A DNA stretch of 64,000 bases from Gamarada debralockiae. Taxonomy: Eukaryota > Ascomycota > Leotiomycetes > Helotiales > Hyphodiscaceae. Positions 20,854 through 31,580 of the stretch are shown piece after piece (within the stretch, counting starts at the first letter, position 1; every line of letters starts with the position of its first letter). The notes below the pieces were generated by a model. It saw only the letters and a program-made list of their open reading frames with translations, was not told the origin of the DNA and made no database searches. The DNA lies in the NCBI GenBank assembly GCA_002803225.1, contig NXFV01000020.1, positions 1-64,000 on the forward strand, read 5' to 3'. A program made the position numbers and the translations under genes.

Positions 20854-21605
20854 CATAGAACTGAATGTAAGCTGTTTTACTCGTTGCTTCATGACTGTTT
20901 AAATCCACATTTGACCATCTGTTATGATGTTAGAGCTGGATATGCTGAGGGGGAGGGTATGCCGATTTCGTAGGTTGGACCGTTGGAGATGGGGCTGTAA
21001 GTTGCTGGGGCGGAGGTGAGTCGGTTGGTGTTAGTGTTAGCTTGAGTTGTGGAAAGCCGATGGGTTGAGTAAGAGAGAAGAGATGTATTAAACCTTCTCC
21101 TTGAACTACTTACATCTAAAGACTACATTATCTAGAAAGCAGAGAAGTCGAGTTAGTTTAAGCTAGCATTAATACTATAAATACCGACTTTTGGAGATAA
21201 AGAAAGGTTGTGGATGGTAAGGGAGACTTGTGCTAGGGACATTATTTGGCGTTAGGCTAATAAGATTAGTCTCCTCTATGAAGGTTACGGTCAAAAGTCC
21301 GGAAAATATAGTGGGTCTAGATCAATTAGAGCCTATAACTCCCTGTAAAGTCTCTGTAGCTCTGTGCGCTGTATTTTTAGTGATTTTCCCCTGTAGCTAC
21401 AGGGGCCCTGATAAGCAAGCCCCCCCACCCTCTTCTTGAGGAGATAGGCGTCGGGCACGACAGTTTATTATAAGCATATGTTAAGTATAGGTTGAACATA
21501 TGCTCGGTAAACGCTTAAGCCGAAGCATATACTGGGCATATGCTTAACAAAGCTCAGCCAGGGTAGAGAAATGCGCTAAAAAAAATTGTGGCGTCATTTT
21601 CTACG
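20854..21605. other. Intergenic with palindromes
   Basis: No gene. An 18-bp perfect palindrome (CCCCTGTAGCTACAGGGG) lies at about 21389-21406. Repeated AGCATATG motifs in both orientations occur at 21473-21550, and a small inverted repeat (CAGGGTAGA...TCTACCCTG) spans about 21560-21631, running into the truncated HET-type gene. These look like ends of a decayed element. Confidence 0.45.
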
Positions 21606-22070
21606 CTAATGGCGGCTTTTTCTACCCTGAGCGCGCTCTAACCCCATAACGCGAGATGACGCTGGGTCCCCTGCAGTAGGTTGAGCCAATAATGAAAGAA
21701 AACTGTATCTCAAAGATTTCTTACCTGTCAAAGCCCTCACAAATATAAACGTGTCCTTAGTAACCTTGTCTATTCCTTCTGCACGAAGGTCAAGATACGA
21801 ATTATTACCTCTCCCGCGAAGTGCAAGCTGCAGATGAGCACCATCTTCTATGATCAGGTTCTTATCTTCTATTGACTGTTTCAGATCCTCGCCATGCCAA
21901 CTCATGAGCTTACAGAGTGCGCGAGTCCAATTGTTGTAAGGAGAACGATCTAGTTCATCGAAGGTGATGGTATGATTGTAGCAGCATGGCGCCGTGAGTG
22001 ACTCCACATTTATTCCACGACATGCATGGCAGAGGTCCTGTGAGTATGAACTCAAATAGGTAGGAGCCAT
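21606..22070 (-). pseudogene. Truncated HET-type gene, 5' part only
   Basis: From the ATG at 22070 the frame encodes LCHACRGINVESL and HTITFDELDRSPYNNW, the Cys-rich N-terminal module that precedes many HET domains, then DTFIFVRALTG. A 54-nt intron at 21671-21724 (GTAAG...CTCAAC...CTGCAG), in frame, joins it to GDPASSRVMG, resembling the PGDPA segment that leads into the HET core. The frame stops at 21606 inside a small inverted repeat. The HET domain itself is missing, so the gene was cut at this point. A short standalone product of 136 residues is possible but unlikely to be functional. Confidence 0.6.
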
Positions 22071-22858
22071 GTGTGTACTAAGATCGAAGGACTACGGTCA
22101 GGTCTCAACATTGCAGAATTCGAGGATGAGGCTCGTAGAGAGACCAATTCTGGATGCCTAATTTCCAATTTTGGCCCCCGAAAACGCCACAATCCGACCT
22201 CACAAATCATCCAAAAAAAACCCCCCCAAAGTAAAAGATAACCTTGTTGCAAGCCTACCTTTGCATCTTGTATTCTATTTTCTCCGGGATTCAGCTATTA
22301 CCTGTGTATATTAATTATGACACGAAACAACGCGGATGAGATGTGAAGTACCGTATTAATTGCTTTATAAGACCATATCCACTTATAAGCACACTTATGC
22401 TTTAAAAATCAATAAAAATCAAAAATATTATTTCGTAAAATATTGTGAACTAGAAATTGCTTCGTTTAATCATAATTTTTATTCAAATATTTTTGAAAAT
22501 TTCGCGTGATTTTTAAAGAGGTTGTGTACCAGGTTGATACATGGGCTCTTGTAAAGCAATTAATACGGTATTCTCCGTTGAACTTTTGATTGTTTGCTGC
22601 CCAACTCCCTTGTAACGAAGAAATCTGCTGTGATACTCCACGCCTGCTTTGATCCTTGTGTAGGGCCCCACATGGCTGACGACGATATTGCAGAAAAATG
22701 GAGCCGAAGTTTCGATCCCTTCCGGGCTGAACAAACCCGCCCGACTTTCTGTCGTTATGTTATTCTGTCTAGTCACTACGAACCTTCCCTCCTGGAAGAG
22801 CCTAAGAAGAATTGCAGAGGGATTCGGTTTCCTCATAGTGATCGTGATTCCAAACACT
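22071..22858. other. Intergenic, AT-rich middle
   Basis: The block at 22300-22510 is strongly AT-rich with repeated AAAAATCAAAAATATT-like motifs. Overlapping frames on both strands at 22513-22965 are openings with no family signature. The 5' region of the MFS gene lies at the right edge. Confidence 0.4.
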
Positions 22859-24618
22859 ATGAGCAAATTAACCAACGAAACCAGTGTACTGGAGGACAGG
22901 AGGTATTCCAACGGCAGGAAGAGGAGATCAAACGGCATCATTCTTGTGCCACAACCCACCGATGATCCCAGAGATCCATTGGCAAGTGATCTCGTATTGA
23001 TCAGAACTCCAGCCCAGAACCGCTAAGATTTGCTAAACAGAACTTCCCAAAATGGAAGAAAGAGGCCATCTTCGCCACAATCACGTTCGCAGTATTCGCC
23101 AGCACGGTATCGCCCTTGGCAGGCCAATTGAATCTGGCCGAGCAGGCAAAACTATATCACAAGACTACCACCCAAGAATCATACTCAGTAAGTCCTCCAT
23201 CCGAGAATTGGGTAAAGCGGCGCGCTGATGGGTGGTAGAACTCTGCAGCTATCGCCGGGCTTGCTGCTGGGCCATATCTCTTTCCATTTTTAACTCTTCG
23301 CATGGGCAGGAGCTCGATCATTTTCTGGACGGTATTTTGTTTGCTCATCTGTCAGATTTGGGCGCCATTGATGACTGGTCCTGGTGATTACAATGGCTAT
23401 ATCTTGTCGAGACTGTTTGCTGGCCTTTTCGGATCTGTCGTTGGAGTCGTAGGCCCTCGCATCCTTGTGGATATATTCTTTCTTCATGAACGAGGGAGGC
23501 GGTTTGCCATCGTCTTCACTGTCAACTCATTTGGAAGCGTTGTGGGACCTACGCTGTCAGGTTTTGTGTCCGCACGAACATCTTGGCCTGTGGAATATTG
23601 GTGGACAGTTGGTCTCCTCTGTTTAGTACTGATTCTCTGCTTCTTTTTTCTTGAAGAGACAGGATTCGCTCGTGAGGGATCCTGTGCTAGCTGGCCGAAA
23701 CAGCCAGGTTCATTCATTGCAAACCGGATTGCAACTTTCCTCTTTGGACAAAGACTGCAACCTTCTCAGGCTGCTGGTGATACGGTACGAATGACTCAAA
23801 GTTCCCATGCTACCAGAGCATTACTAATTCCGAATGTAGCTACAGGCTTGCGTAAACCCTTTCCTTGTTCTGATATGTCCCGTCACGTTACTCGCTGGAT
23901 TATTCGGACTTGTCAATTTTGGGGTGTATGTTGCCGTGAACTCCTTGGCCCCAGTCTTCCTCCAGCGATCTGTCAAAGCTGGTGGCTACGGCTACAGCGT
24001 CGAACAAAATGCCTACTGTAAGCCAATAAGCTCCAGTGCCATGTATCATGCACTGACTAAAATTAAACAGTCAGCTTCAACCATTGGGTCGGCATCCTCA
24101 TTGTCCTCATTTACACATTTGTGGTCTCCGATCGACTATCACTCGTAATCTGTCGTCGAAAAGGAGGAATCTGGAAACCTGAGTATCGCCTTCACAGTCT
24201 ATGGTTACCCGGTATTTTCATAACACCAGTCGGTGTTGGGCTCTACGGAGCTTGTCTTGCCTACCATCTGAACTATATGCTCGTCGCGTTCTCTGTCTTC
24301 CTCGTCACTGTCGGCTCCTTCTCATGTGTCCCGATAATTGCCAACTACCTCGTGGAGTGCTTTATCAATTTCCCGATGGAGGCATCTATGAGCTCCACGT
24401 TCTTCCGAATTGTCTGGGGCTTGACTGTGCCGTTCTATATTAATCAGTGGGTCGCTGCAGTGGGGATAGGCTGGTGCTATGGGATGATGGCAGTTTTCTC
24501 TTTGGGCTCTTTCGCCTTTATCTTGATATTGATGTTAAAAGGTCACAGCATTCGCCAGCTCTCGTTTACTAGAATAGCTTCGTCGGAGGAAGGAGAAGTA
24601 ATTATAAGCGCTAGGTAA
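22859..24618 (+). CDS. MFS transporter (drug/polyamine-type antiporter family)
   Basis: Five exons (22859-22981, 23041-23187, 23239-23784, 23840-24017, 24071-24618) give an uninterrupted 513-residue protein. The ATG at 22859 starts MSKLTNETSVLEDRRYSNGR. The typical pre-membrane motif DDPRDPLNFPKWKKE is completed only when a 59-nt GC-AG intron (22982-23040, donor GCAAGT) is removed. The other introns are 51, 55 and 53 nt with GT-AG ends. About 12 hydrophobic helices follow, including LSRLFAGLFGSVVGVVGPRI (motif C-like region of DHA1 carriers) and MLVAFSVFLVTVGSFSCVPI. It sits in the plasma membrane and probably exports small organic compounds by proton antiport; substrate unknown. Part of the upstream frame is open without an ATG. 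Confidence 0.88.
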
Positions 24619-25083
24619 AGACTACTCAATCGATATACTCTTCATACCTCGCTATGAGCCTTCCATCAGGAGTCCTGACAATTACAAGCCTCCAAACTTG
24701 GATTCGTTTTCACCCGCGGATATAACCCACTACAAAACAACCTCAAGTGCGGCTGATATACTCCAAAAGAGTCAGTTGAGCTGTGTGGGGGTAAATATTG
24801 TGGTGGGGCGAAATGCGAGTATGAGCGCTTCCCGATTGCGCTGAGTATCGCATGTGCTCTCAGTAAGGGATAAAACTAGAACGAAAACTAACGACGTAAA
24901 ACGGTCATGGTGCTCGAACGCACTGCAGAATATATGCGAAAAATGAGATGTGTGATTGCGATGATGTCTAAGTGTTACTGCGAAGGCCATTTATGCCCCA
25001 CTGGCACGTGATGAGACTAGCTAAGCGAGGTTCTTACAATTGTAAGACTCACTAAACCTGAAAAACAAGGCCACAACAAATTT
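24619..25083. other. Intergenic
   Basis: This is the region downstream of the MFS gene. I see no gene or repeat family in it. It ends at the LTR-like fragment. Confidence 0.4.
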
Positions 25084-25216
25084 TCCCCACCACAATATAG
25101 CGGCATTTTTAGAGCTAACCGATATCTAAGGAGCTGAACTTGGAAGGAGGGGAAGAGCTCTCTTATGCTACGGAGAGAAGAAAATACAGGCTATACCAGG
25201 TTAGGCAATTCCTACA
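25084..25216 (-). repeat. LTR-like repeat fragment, inverted copy at 30385-30520
   Basis: About 133 bp are shared in inverted orientation with 30385-30520 (for example GATATCTAAGGAGCTGAA, AATACAGGCTATACC and TTAGGCAATTCC). The position downstream of a minus-strand chromodomain is what a 3' LTR or the adjoining segment of a Ty3/gypsy element would show. Similarity is high but interrupted by small indels. Confidence 0.6.
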
Positions 25217-25505
25217 ACATAAGATCTCATATCTAGGCGACCAGAGCGACTGGATAAGGAAGCTGCTTTGGCTGCCATGAAAGACGTATGACTGGATTAA
25301 TTTGATCTACCTGAAAGGAATTTCCCTTCTCTGGAATAGAAATATACCACTCGACACATTCTTGATGATCCTGTAGATCTGACTCTAATTCTGCGATGAA
25401 TAAAGCATCTCTCCCCTAAGTCATTAGGAATTTAGGCAATGTCAAGCTGAGCTAGACACTGTTAAAGGCAGCAACGAGATCCACATCTATATCTTCCTCG
25501 TCAAT

Positions 25506-25712
25506 TTAGGAATTGAACTTGCTGACCCACCCTTCCCACTTGACCCTGTGCTGGGTTACGCCCCTTCTGCCCCGCCATTTTAGCATTTGCTCAATGATGT
25601 ACTGATCATCCTCCGGGACCATAGCAGGTTGGTCTTCTCGATCCGGAAATGCAGCTATCGATAGCATCGGACTTGGATAGCGGCATGTAGCTTGCCTTAG
25701 AGTTGCAGCCAC
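25506..25712 (-). pseudogene. Ty3/gypsy polyprotein relic: chromodomain
   Basis: The 68-codon frame contains PEDDQYIIEQMLKWRGRRGV followed by TQHRVKWEGW, the hallmark of a chromodomain at the C-terminus of chromovirus-type retrotransposon polyproteins. It ends at a TAG right after the WEGW block, before the usual final helix. No integrase, RNase H or reverse transcriptase is recognisable next to it, so this is a stub. The repeat at 25084-25216 lies where the 3' LTR would be. Confidence 0.65.
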
Positions 25713-28015
25713 TTTCTCTTAATGGTATCTGATTTTTCTTTTTGGGTATTAGGTTGACCTTTTGTTTTGAATTGACACTTCTGCCGTGAGCTAGACATGA
25801 GTATGCCGTGGCTATCTTGAAGATTTGTGCGCAGATCTTGAAGCAACTTAAAGAAAAAGGTTTAGTGTATAAAGGATGTTGGCATGGGACAGTTTACTGA
25901 AATCAATGCTTATGATGTGCTCCTTGATATATTCTAGCCAGAGTGCCTGATTGAGAAATTGATACATTTGGTAGGAAGCTGTAATAGCTACAGGTAGCTG
26001 GAGGGCAACAGGAGGGATGACAGTATATCAAAGTAGCAATAGGAGGAAAGAGCCAATAGTGGTTGTATTCGCAGTTGTTGAAAAGAGGTTCCGTAGCACC
26101 TATGTACTTGTGACTGATAAACTCAAGCTTGCCTTTCTTCAAGTAGGGTCGATAGCCCTTACTTATACTCCATCCCTAGCTACTAGCTTTGCCTGCTAGC
26201 TGTTCTAGCAGTTGATTGTACAGCTGATTGCACAATCAGGTGATTGTACAGGCGATTATGCGCAAGCATCTCCGAACCCTTCAGGGTCTAGGCTCCTATT
26301 ACAGAAGCTAATAGTATGGAGTCATAAAGACAATAAGGGGAGTATCTAGCACAGGCTGTGGGGTGACGGAAAGTAATAGGGTCATATTGTAGAGGCATAT
26401 TGAGTTTGTCGAGGGAGTCTTAATAGTAAAGCTCCTAGTCTGCTTTACTTGTCACTTATTTATTACTATATTAGAAGTAAAAGATAGTGTATCTATGTCT
26501 TTTCTTTAAGATAAGCTTCCTAGTAACCGTACACATGTGTGACAGTTCAGGTGGCGAATGTCATCCGATCACGTGTATGGCAGAAGTCTTAATACTGGAG
26601 ATAGAGAGGATATTAAGGAATATAAAGCTTGAGAAGAACATAAACGTAAAAATTGTGACGGCGCTGGCGTCGCGTGGTGGCGTTGGGGGTCGCCTCTATA
26701 TAATAGAATAGCAAATAAGGCTCCAATCTTATATTCTTGTGCCTTTTTGGCCAGTTAGCTCAGTGGTTAAAGCTATTCACACCGCTCGCTGTGTTTGCCT
26801 GGCTAGCAAACCGTCACAAAAAAGAAGATGAGAAAGAGAGTTTAAGAGATAAATGATTGTATAGAGAACCAAATCCAGCATATATTGCAAGACAGAATTC
26901 CAATTTCAGTTTTGCGATAGCATTAAGCGTTAGAAACAAAGGAGGTAGCGGGTTTAGCTATTCTAATAACAGGGAGCCCATTCGAATCGACGGGGACCAG
27001 TTCTAGCTCCCCGTGATCCTGCTCACCAGGAGTTGACGTTCGCAACAGTACTACTAAGATAGACCTATCTCAAATGTTGTTATGAGAGCCCTGATACAGT
27101 GGTGCATATGACGCTAGTTCAAAATAGGCATTAAAATCTTCAATTTTCAGTGACTTCACTTCCTCTACAAGTTTCAGACCTTATATATATAGTACATCAA
27201 ATAGCCAGCTCACGGTCGGCTTATGGACAGTTTATGGACCGATTTTACCGCTGCCCCGACCTTACGGTCGTATTCCTGTTCCTTCGTGATTATTTCCTTT
27301 AGGACCTCCTGACGCTTGATACGCCACACATATAACCGTACCTCCTAGGCCTGCCAACGCAATCTACAATTCAATACCTCGAAGATGGCGAGATTGATCT
27401 TGGCGTAAAGACTTGAAAGCCGATCTGCTAGGATCGGCACCTACATTCATTACTCTTTGTCTGTAAGGAGTCCAGATCAGACTTAGAGAAGGCCTACCAG
27501 CCCACCTAAAGGGATGAACGAGGTTCACCGGCAATCTTCTCTGATCTCTCCAAGGACGTCTCCTACATGAGGCTTCATTTATGCATAGGGCCATTTCTTC
27601 GTCGGCTTTTCAAAAAGAGGGCCAGCTACATGGCTCTTGAGTTCCCAATTTGGAACGAAAGTCGGCCCACCAGGGAAACGGAACTTCTAGATTGCTTGAA
27701 CCTGAAGGAATTGATGATAACAGATGGAGCAGGGCTTGAAAGTCAGAGGATCATAGGGTTTAAAGAAAATGATGGATTGAAGACCCAGACCACACGTCCA
27801 GCATTTTCCTCGCAGATGTGAAGAAAATTGTTGGGGGGGTAGGAGAAACACACTCTGGATGGAGATGCCATGGGCAATGTTTAATTGCGGGGCAAGGAGC
27901 TGTAGAGTCCAGCCTTGGAGGAGGGAGAATGGAGGGTGGGTCAAATATCTGGGGTTTTTGGAAGTGTACTTCAATAGGATACCTATTTACATCAATTCAG
28001 TACCAGACTTCAACA
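25713..28015. other. Gene-free repeat stretch
   Basis: No intact gene. Near 26200-26260 short GATTGTACAG-type direct repeats occur. At 26752-26770 a tRNA-like A box (TAGCTCAGTGGTTA) stands alone. The segment 27183-27250 is shared with 46853-46922 in direct orientation, so it belongs to a dispersed repeat. Frames at 27364-27594 and 27567-28282 have no family signature, and the latter mostly lie opposite the Clr5 gene. Confidence 0.45.
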
Positions 28016-29548
28016 TCAACTCCTCTCGTCACTCGCCACCCTTTCTTCTCTTTCCTTAACCTCTGCTGCCCACCTCTGCAACATTTCAAACTGCTCCAAT
28101 TCCCACTCATCCCCCGGCCAATCTCCCATCACCTGCCGCAAGTGCTCAACAGCCACCGCCCGTTCCTCCTGCTTCCAATACCAGCAAGCCAACTCAAAAT
28201 TCACATTTCTCTTCCAGATAAAATGTTCTGGAGTCGTCACACCATATTCAAGCTTCCACTCAACCCGTCGAAGCAATTCTAACGCCGTCTGCTCATACTT
28301 CTCATCATCGGTCTGCGCATAAATAGGCAGCAGCTCATGGTGAATATGAATCGCAAAATCGTGGAACTCCCCAAAGTCAGCCTCCACGTTTTGCAAAAAC
28401 AGCCGAAGACTTCTCTCCGTGGGCGCCTGCGCATGCCACCTCCGACTGTCGTTCCAGAACTGCTTACGAGACTGATATAGTAGCAGCGAGTTCTTTTTAT
28501 CTGAATTAAAGATGCTATAGCTCAGTCTCCAAATCGTCAGTAAAGAAAGCTGAAGGTACTCCGGATCCCTCGTGCTTAGAATCTTAAACTGTTTCATTAC
28601 CAGCACCAGCGGATGCAAGGGCTCGAACCTCGCCGCCGCCAACCCAGCACACTGCGCCAACAATACTCGCGCAATATCGAAGAACCCGAATGCGAAAAGC
28701 GCATTCACGGAATACATTATCCTCTGCAAACCCCATATTCGTTCCTCCAGAATAACCGGCTCCATGGATACGAAAGCTTACAGCATGCCCGCCGGAAATA
28801 GGGTCGTTGGCGGAGAAGAAGGAGATTGCAGCCCCGATGTATTGCGTATAATCGTCATACAGGAATTCGGCACCCACGGTCCATTTTCCGGAGCGGAAAG
28901 AGACCTGAAAGTAAAAAGTTATTTGGTCGAGGATGATATGTACCTCTTCATCGTTATCGTTCTGGCAGAGATATCGTGGGCTCTGGTTCCTAATAATCTG
29001 AGATGGGGAGTCTTGTGAAGGTGTGGTTTGGTAGGTAGGGGCGGCCTTGCGCTTGGTTGGGCAATTGTGTTGGTTCTTCCAGAGGTTCCATTTCCGGAGT
29101 CGGATCTTGTACATTCTTTCGCTGCAAGCTTTTCAGTAAGTATATAAACGCAGAAAACTCCGATAATCTTACCTAGCTCTAAAATGATATTCCTCCTCAA
29201 TTCTTTCTATTGTTCTTCTCAATGGAAGTCGCTCAGTGATATATAGATTGGTGATTATAGCCCTTAAACCGTTCCACTCCTCCTCAGTATGTTGAATTAT
29301 GGGAAGCTTCGTTCGCGAGACGACCGAGGTACAAGATACAAGAGCTAGCGTGAGATTAGTGATGCTCTGTTACACTAGATTGGCTTCCAGACATCGGGAA
29401 TAGATGGGGTATGTGAGGTAGGATACTTACGAGATAGCTCGACATATGGACAGCGCTGCTTGGTCGCCTCATGGTTGACACCGCTACCGTTGCGACTTCC
29501 TCGCGATACGGAGCTAGGAGCTTCACGAATGCCTTCGTGAACATTCAT
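28016..29548 (-). CDS. Clr5-domain protein
   Basis: The gene starts at the ATG at 29548 (MNVHEGIREAPSSVSRGS) and is spliced from several exons: introns at 29345-29430, 29122-29172 and 28724-28781, plus a possible 39-nt intron at 28905-28943 that is in frame and may be retained. The product has 432 (or 445) residues. The Clr5 domain is assembled across the first introns: TEEEWNGLRAIITNLYITER, TIERIEEEYHFRAS and MYKIRLRKWNLWKNQ. The C-terminal 250 residues are helical and Trp-rich with no named domain (FFDIARVLLAQCAGLAAARF). Clr5 is named after an S. pombe silencing factor; in filamentous fungi most members are uncharacterised. Likely nuclear, function inferred only from the domain. Confidence 0.8.
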
Positions 29549-30384
29549 CTCTGTTAATTAGTCATTAAAGGCTCGAATGATGATGATGCTTTCTGGATTC
29601 AAGAAGTTGTGGTAAGACAGAGATGTCCTTTTGCCCTCCTGCAAATTATAGAAAGTCTGCTCCAAAATTATCTCGGAGTGTAATTGGTGGTGGGACAAAG
29701 GCGGGGTAGACATTTCCCCACGCCCCATAAGCAGCCACCCGTTTTTTGACACTAAAAAGTACCATACATAATGACAAGGATCTATCTAACCAACTATAGG
29801 GTTCTGGTTTGAGTCTAAATTGTGGCTTTCAGCCTCGTGTACGACCTGTGACAGCGAGTCTGTTGCTTTTGCAATAGTTGCAACTGGGCACTATACTAGA
29901 CACTTGTCCTCGCTTTGTTTATGGGTTTAGGGTTAGGGTTATTATAGGAGAGCCTTGATATACCCTGTAATTCCTAGCAATTACAGCGCTTTGAGCACTA
30001 TAAGCGAAGGAATTTCCAGAGGAGCGCTGTTGTCACAGGGCTTTTCGGGTGTTAGACGTCTTTCAGGCCTTAAATTACAGGCCATTATAGCGCACTTACA
30101 GGGCCTACACCCTGTACGGCCGATACCTTATGCGGGAACCTCCGTACGACGTGGAAATAAACACATGTGGCACGTCGCCAGTAACCTTCAGACTATGATT
30201 TATTACTATCCCCCGCCTGAATAATTTGTAATTTCAAGGGTTCGGTCAGATTATATAGTCCGATTAGCCTTAACATCGAATCTCAGGAGAGGTCAGTGAA
30301 TTTATTTTAATCTTAATTTAATTTTTGGAGACGTATCCTACTATATTGTATGAATACTCTACAATCATAGATAGTATACAAAGG
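29549..30384. other. Intergenic with interstitial telomere-like motif
   Basis: GGGTTTAGGGTTAGGGTT occurs at 29923-29940, followed by a short palindromic stretch (CTGTAATTCCTAGCAATTACAG at about 29963-29984) and several related CCCTGTA/TTACAGGG motifs to about 30120. The 89-codon frame at 29955-30224 spans these and is not convincing as a gene. The rest is AT-rich. Confidence 0.45.
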
Positions 30385-30520
30385 TGTTGGTTGGAATTGC
30401 CTAATCAGGTATAGCCTGTATTTACCCCTCTTTTGTGATATAAGAGAGCTCTGCCCCTCCTTGTATTTCAGCTCCTTAGATATCAGCTAGGTCTAGAAAT
30501 GCCACTATATTTCGCCCCCA
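30385..30520 (+). repeat. LTR-like repeat fragment, inverted copy of 25084-25216
   Basis: This is the second copy of the retroelement-derived segment, in opposite orientation. No coding part of a retrotransposon lies next to it, so it may be a solo-LTR fragment or a broken duplicate. Confidence 0.6.
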
Positions 30521-31059
30521 AAATACAGCTCAACTGACAAAAGGTAGCACCGAAGAATTGAAGCCGGTGATGCACGCCACAAAAAGCCTCAACTAGCAGA
30601 TGCGATCAGTCAAGATTTAGGAAAACTAAGAACAGTAGATTCAATGAAACATTACTCCGCAGCATGCGAGCTTACGCGACCTGTGGCTTCTACTAATGAC
30701 ACTGGAGCATGCCTGCAAATGCCCAATTTAGCTGGCAGCCCGAAAATATTGGAATGTCAGTGCGTGCAACGTCCTGCTCACTAGGCGACAAATGAAGAGA
30801 GACCAGTTTAATACCTGGTGCTCTAGTTCTTGTGTGCCCGAAAATTAGGCTTCCTATTCATTGCAACAAATCTTTGAAGGCACACTTCACGCCACTTAGC
30901 CCTGCTAGCGGCCAACTAACCAGGCTCTATGGCATGCCTTCCTTTCTGCATAATACTGGAAGGAAACAGTGCCCTCTTAAATTCTACCGGATATTGCTCT
31001 ATTACCATTGTATCGCCTTCCACCACTTCTGAGACGCTTCAATATTATAGCATCGAAAC
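30521..31059. other. Intergenic
   Basis: No coding sequence or recognisable repeat seen; short frames only. Confidence 0.35.
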
Positions 31060-31580
31060 CAGAGTCACAGCCATTTTTTTGTCCTAATAAGTGGTGTTTT
31101 ACATTTTGGCTTTCCATTAAATTAGCTGTTGCTAGAATTGATGCCCTGATTAACAACGCTGGCACCATGGGCACTAAGTTCTCCCTCACGCCCTGAGAAT
31201 GTGGAAAGCCAGTTCGGCTCAAATCATATTAGGCATTTCCTCCCTACCAATCTCCTTCTGCCCAAGCTTGAAGCGCTAGTAAAGAGAGCCGGATTATGGA
31301 TACATCTAGCCAGATATACCAGTTTAGCCCAGTATGGTTCGACGATTACAATTTCTCCAACGGCACAACTTTCAACACCTAGCAGGCTTAAGGACAATCT
31401 AAGACGGCGAACATCCTGTTGTCTATTAGCTTAGCCCAAAATTAGCAAACAAGGGAGTGAGATGCCATTTGTTATATCTAAGGCAATATCTGGGCCCCGA
31501 ATCTGGCGTCTACTATAGATCTAACAATCAAGCGCTAGCAGGGGTTTGATGATTGCTCCAATCGAGAAACACTTGTCTAA
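31060..31580 (+). pseudogene. Short-chain dehydrogenase/reductase relic
   Basis: The pieces ARIDALINNAGTMGTKFSLT, VESQFGSNHIRHFLPTNLLL, NTSSQIYQFSPVWFDDY-like and YGQSKTANILLS-like (the active-site YxxxK region, here with the Tyr codon mutated to TAG or missing) appear in order. The NNAG motif and the SNHI-HF block are diagnostic for the SDR family. The N-terminal nucleotide-binding loop is absent and many TAG/TAA codons interrupt the frame. Most changes look like C-to-T or G-to-A transitions, as RIP would give, but I have not counted them. Confidence 0.65.

Noticed and set aside
26752..26830. tRNA gene
   Set aside because: Only the A box region fits; no B box (GGTTCRANNCC), no closing acceptor stem and no 3' terminator at the expected distance.
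27818..28282. 154-codon plus-strand frame overlapping the Clr5 gene end
   Set aside because: Mostly antisense to the well-supported Clr5 exon and rich in Pro/His/Ser low-complexity sequence.
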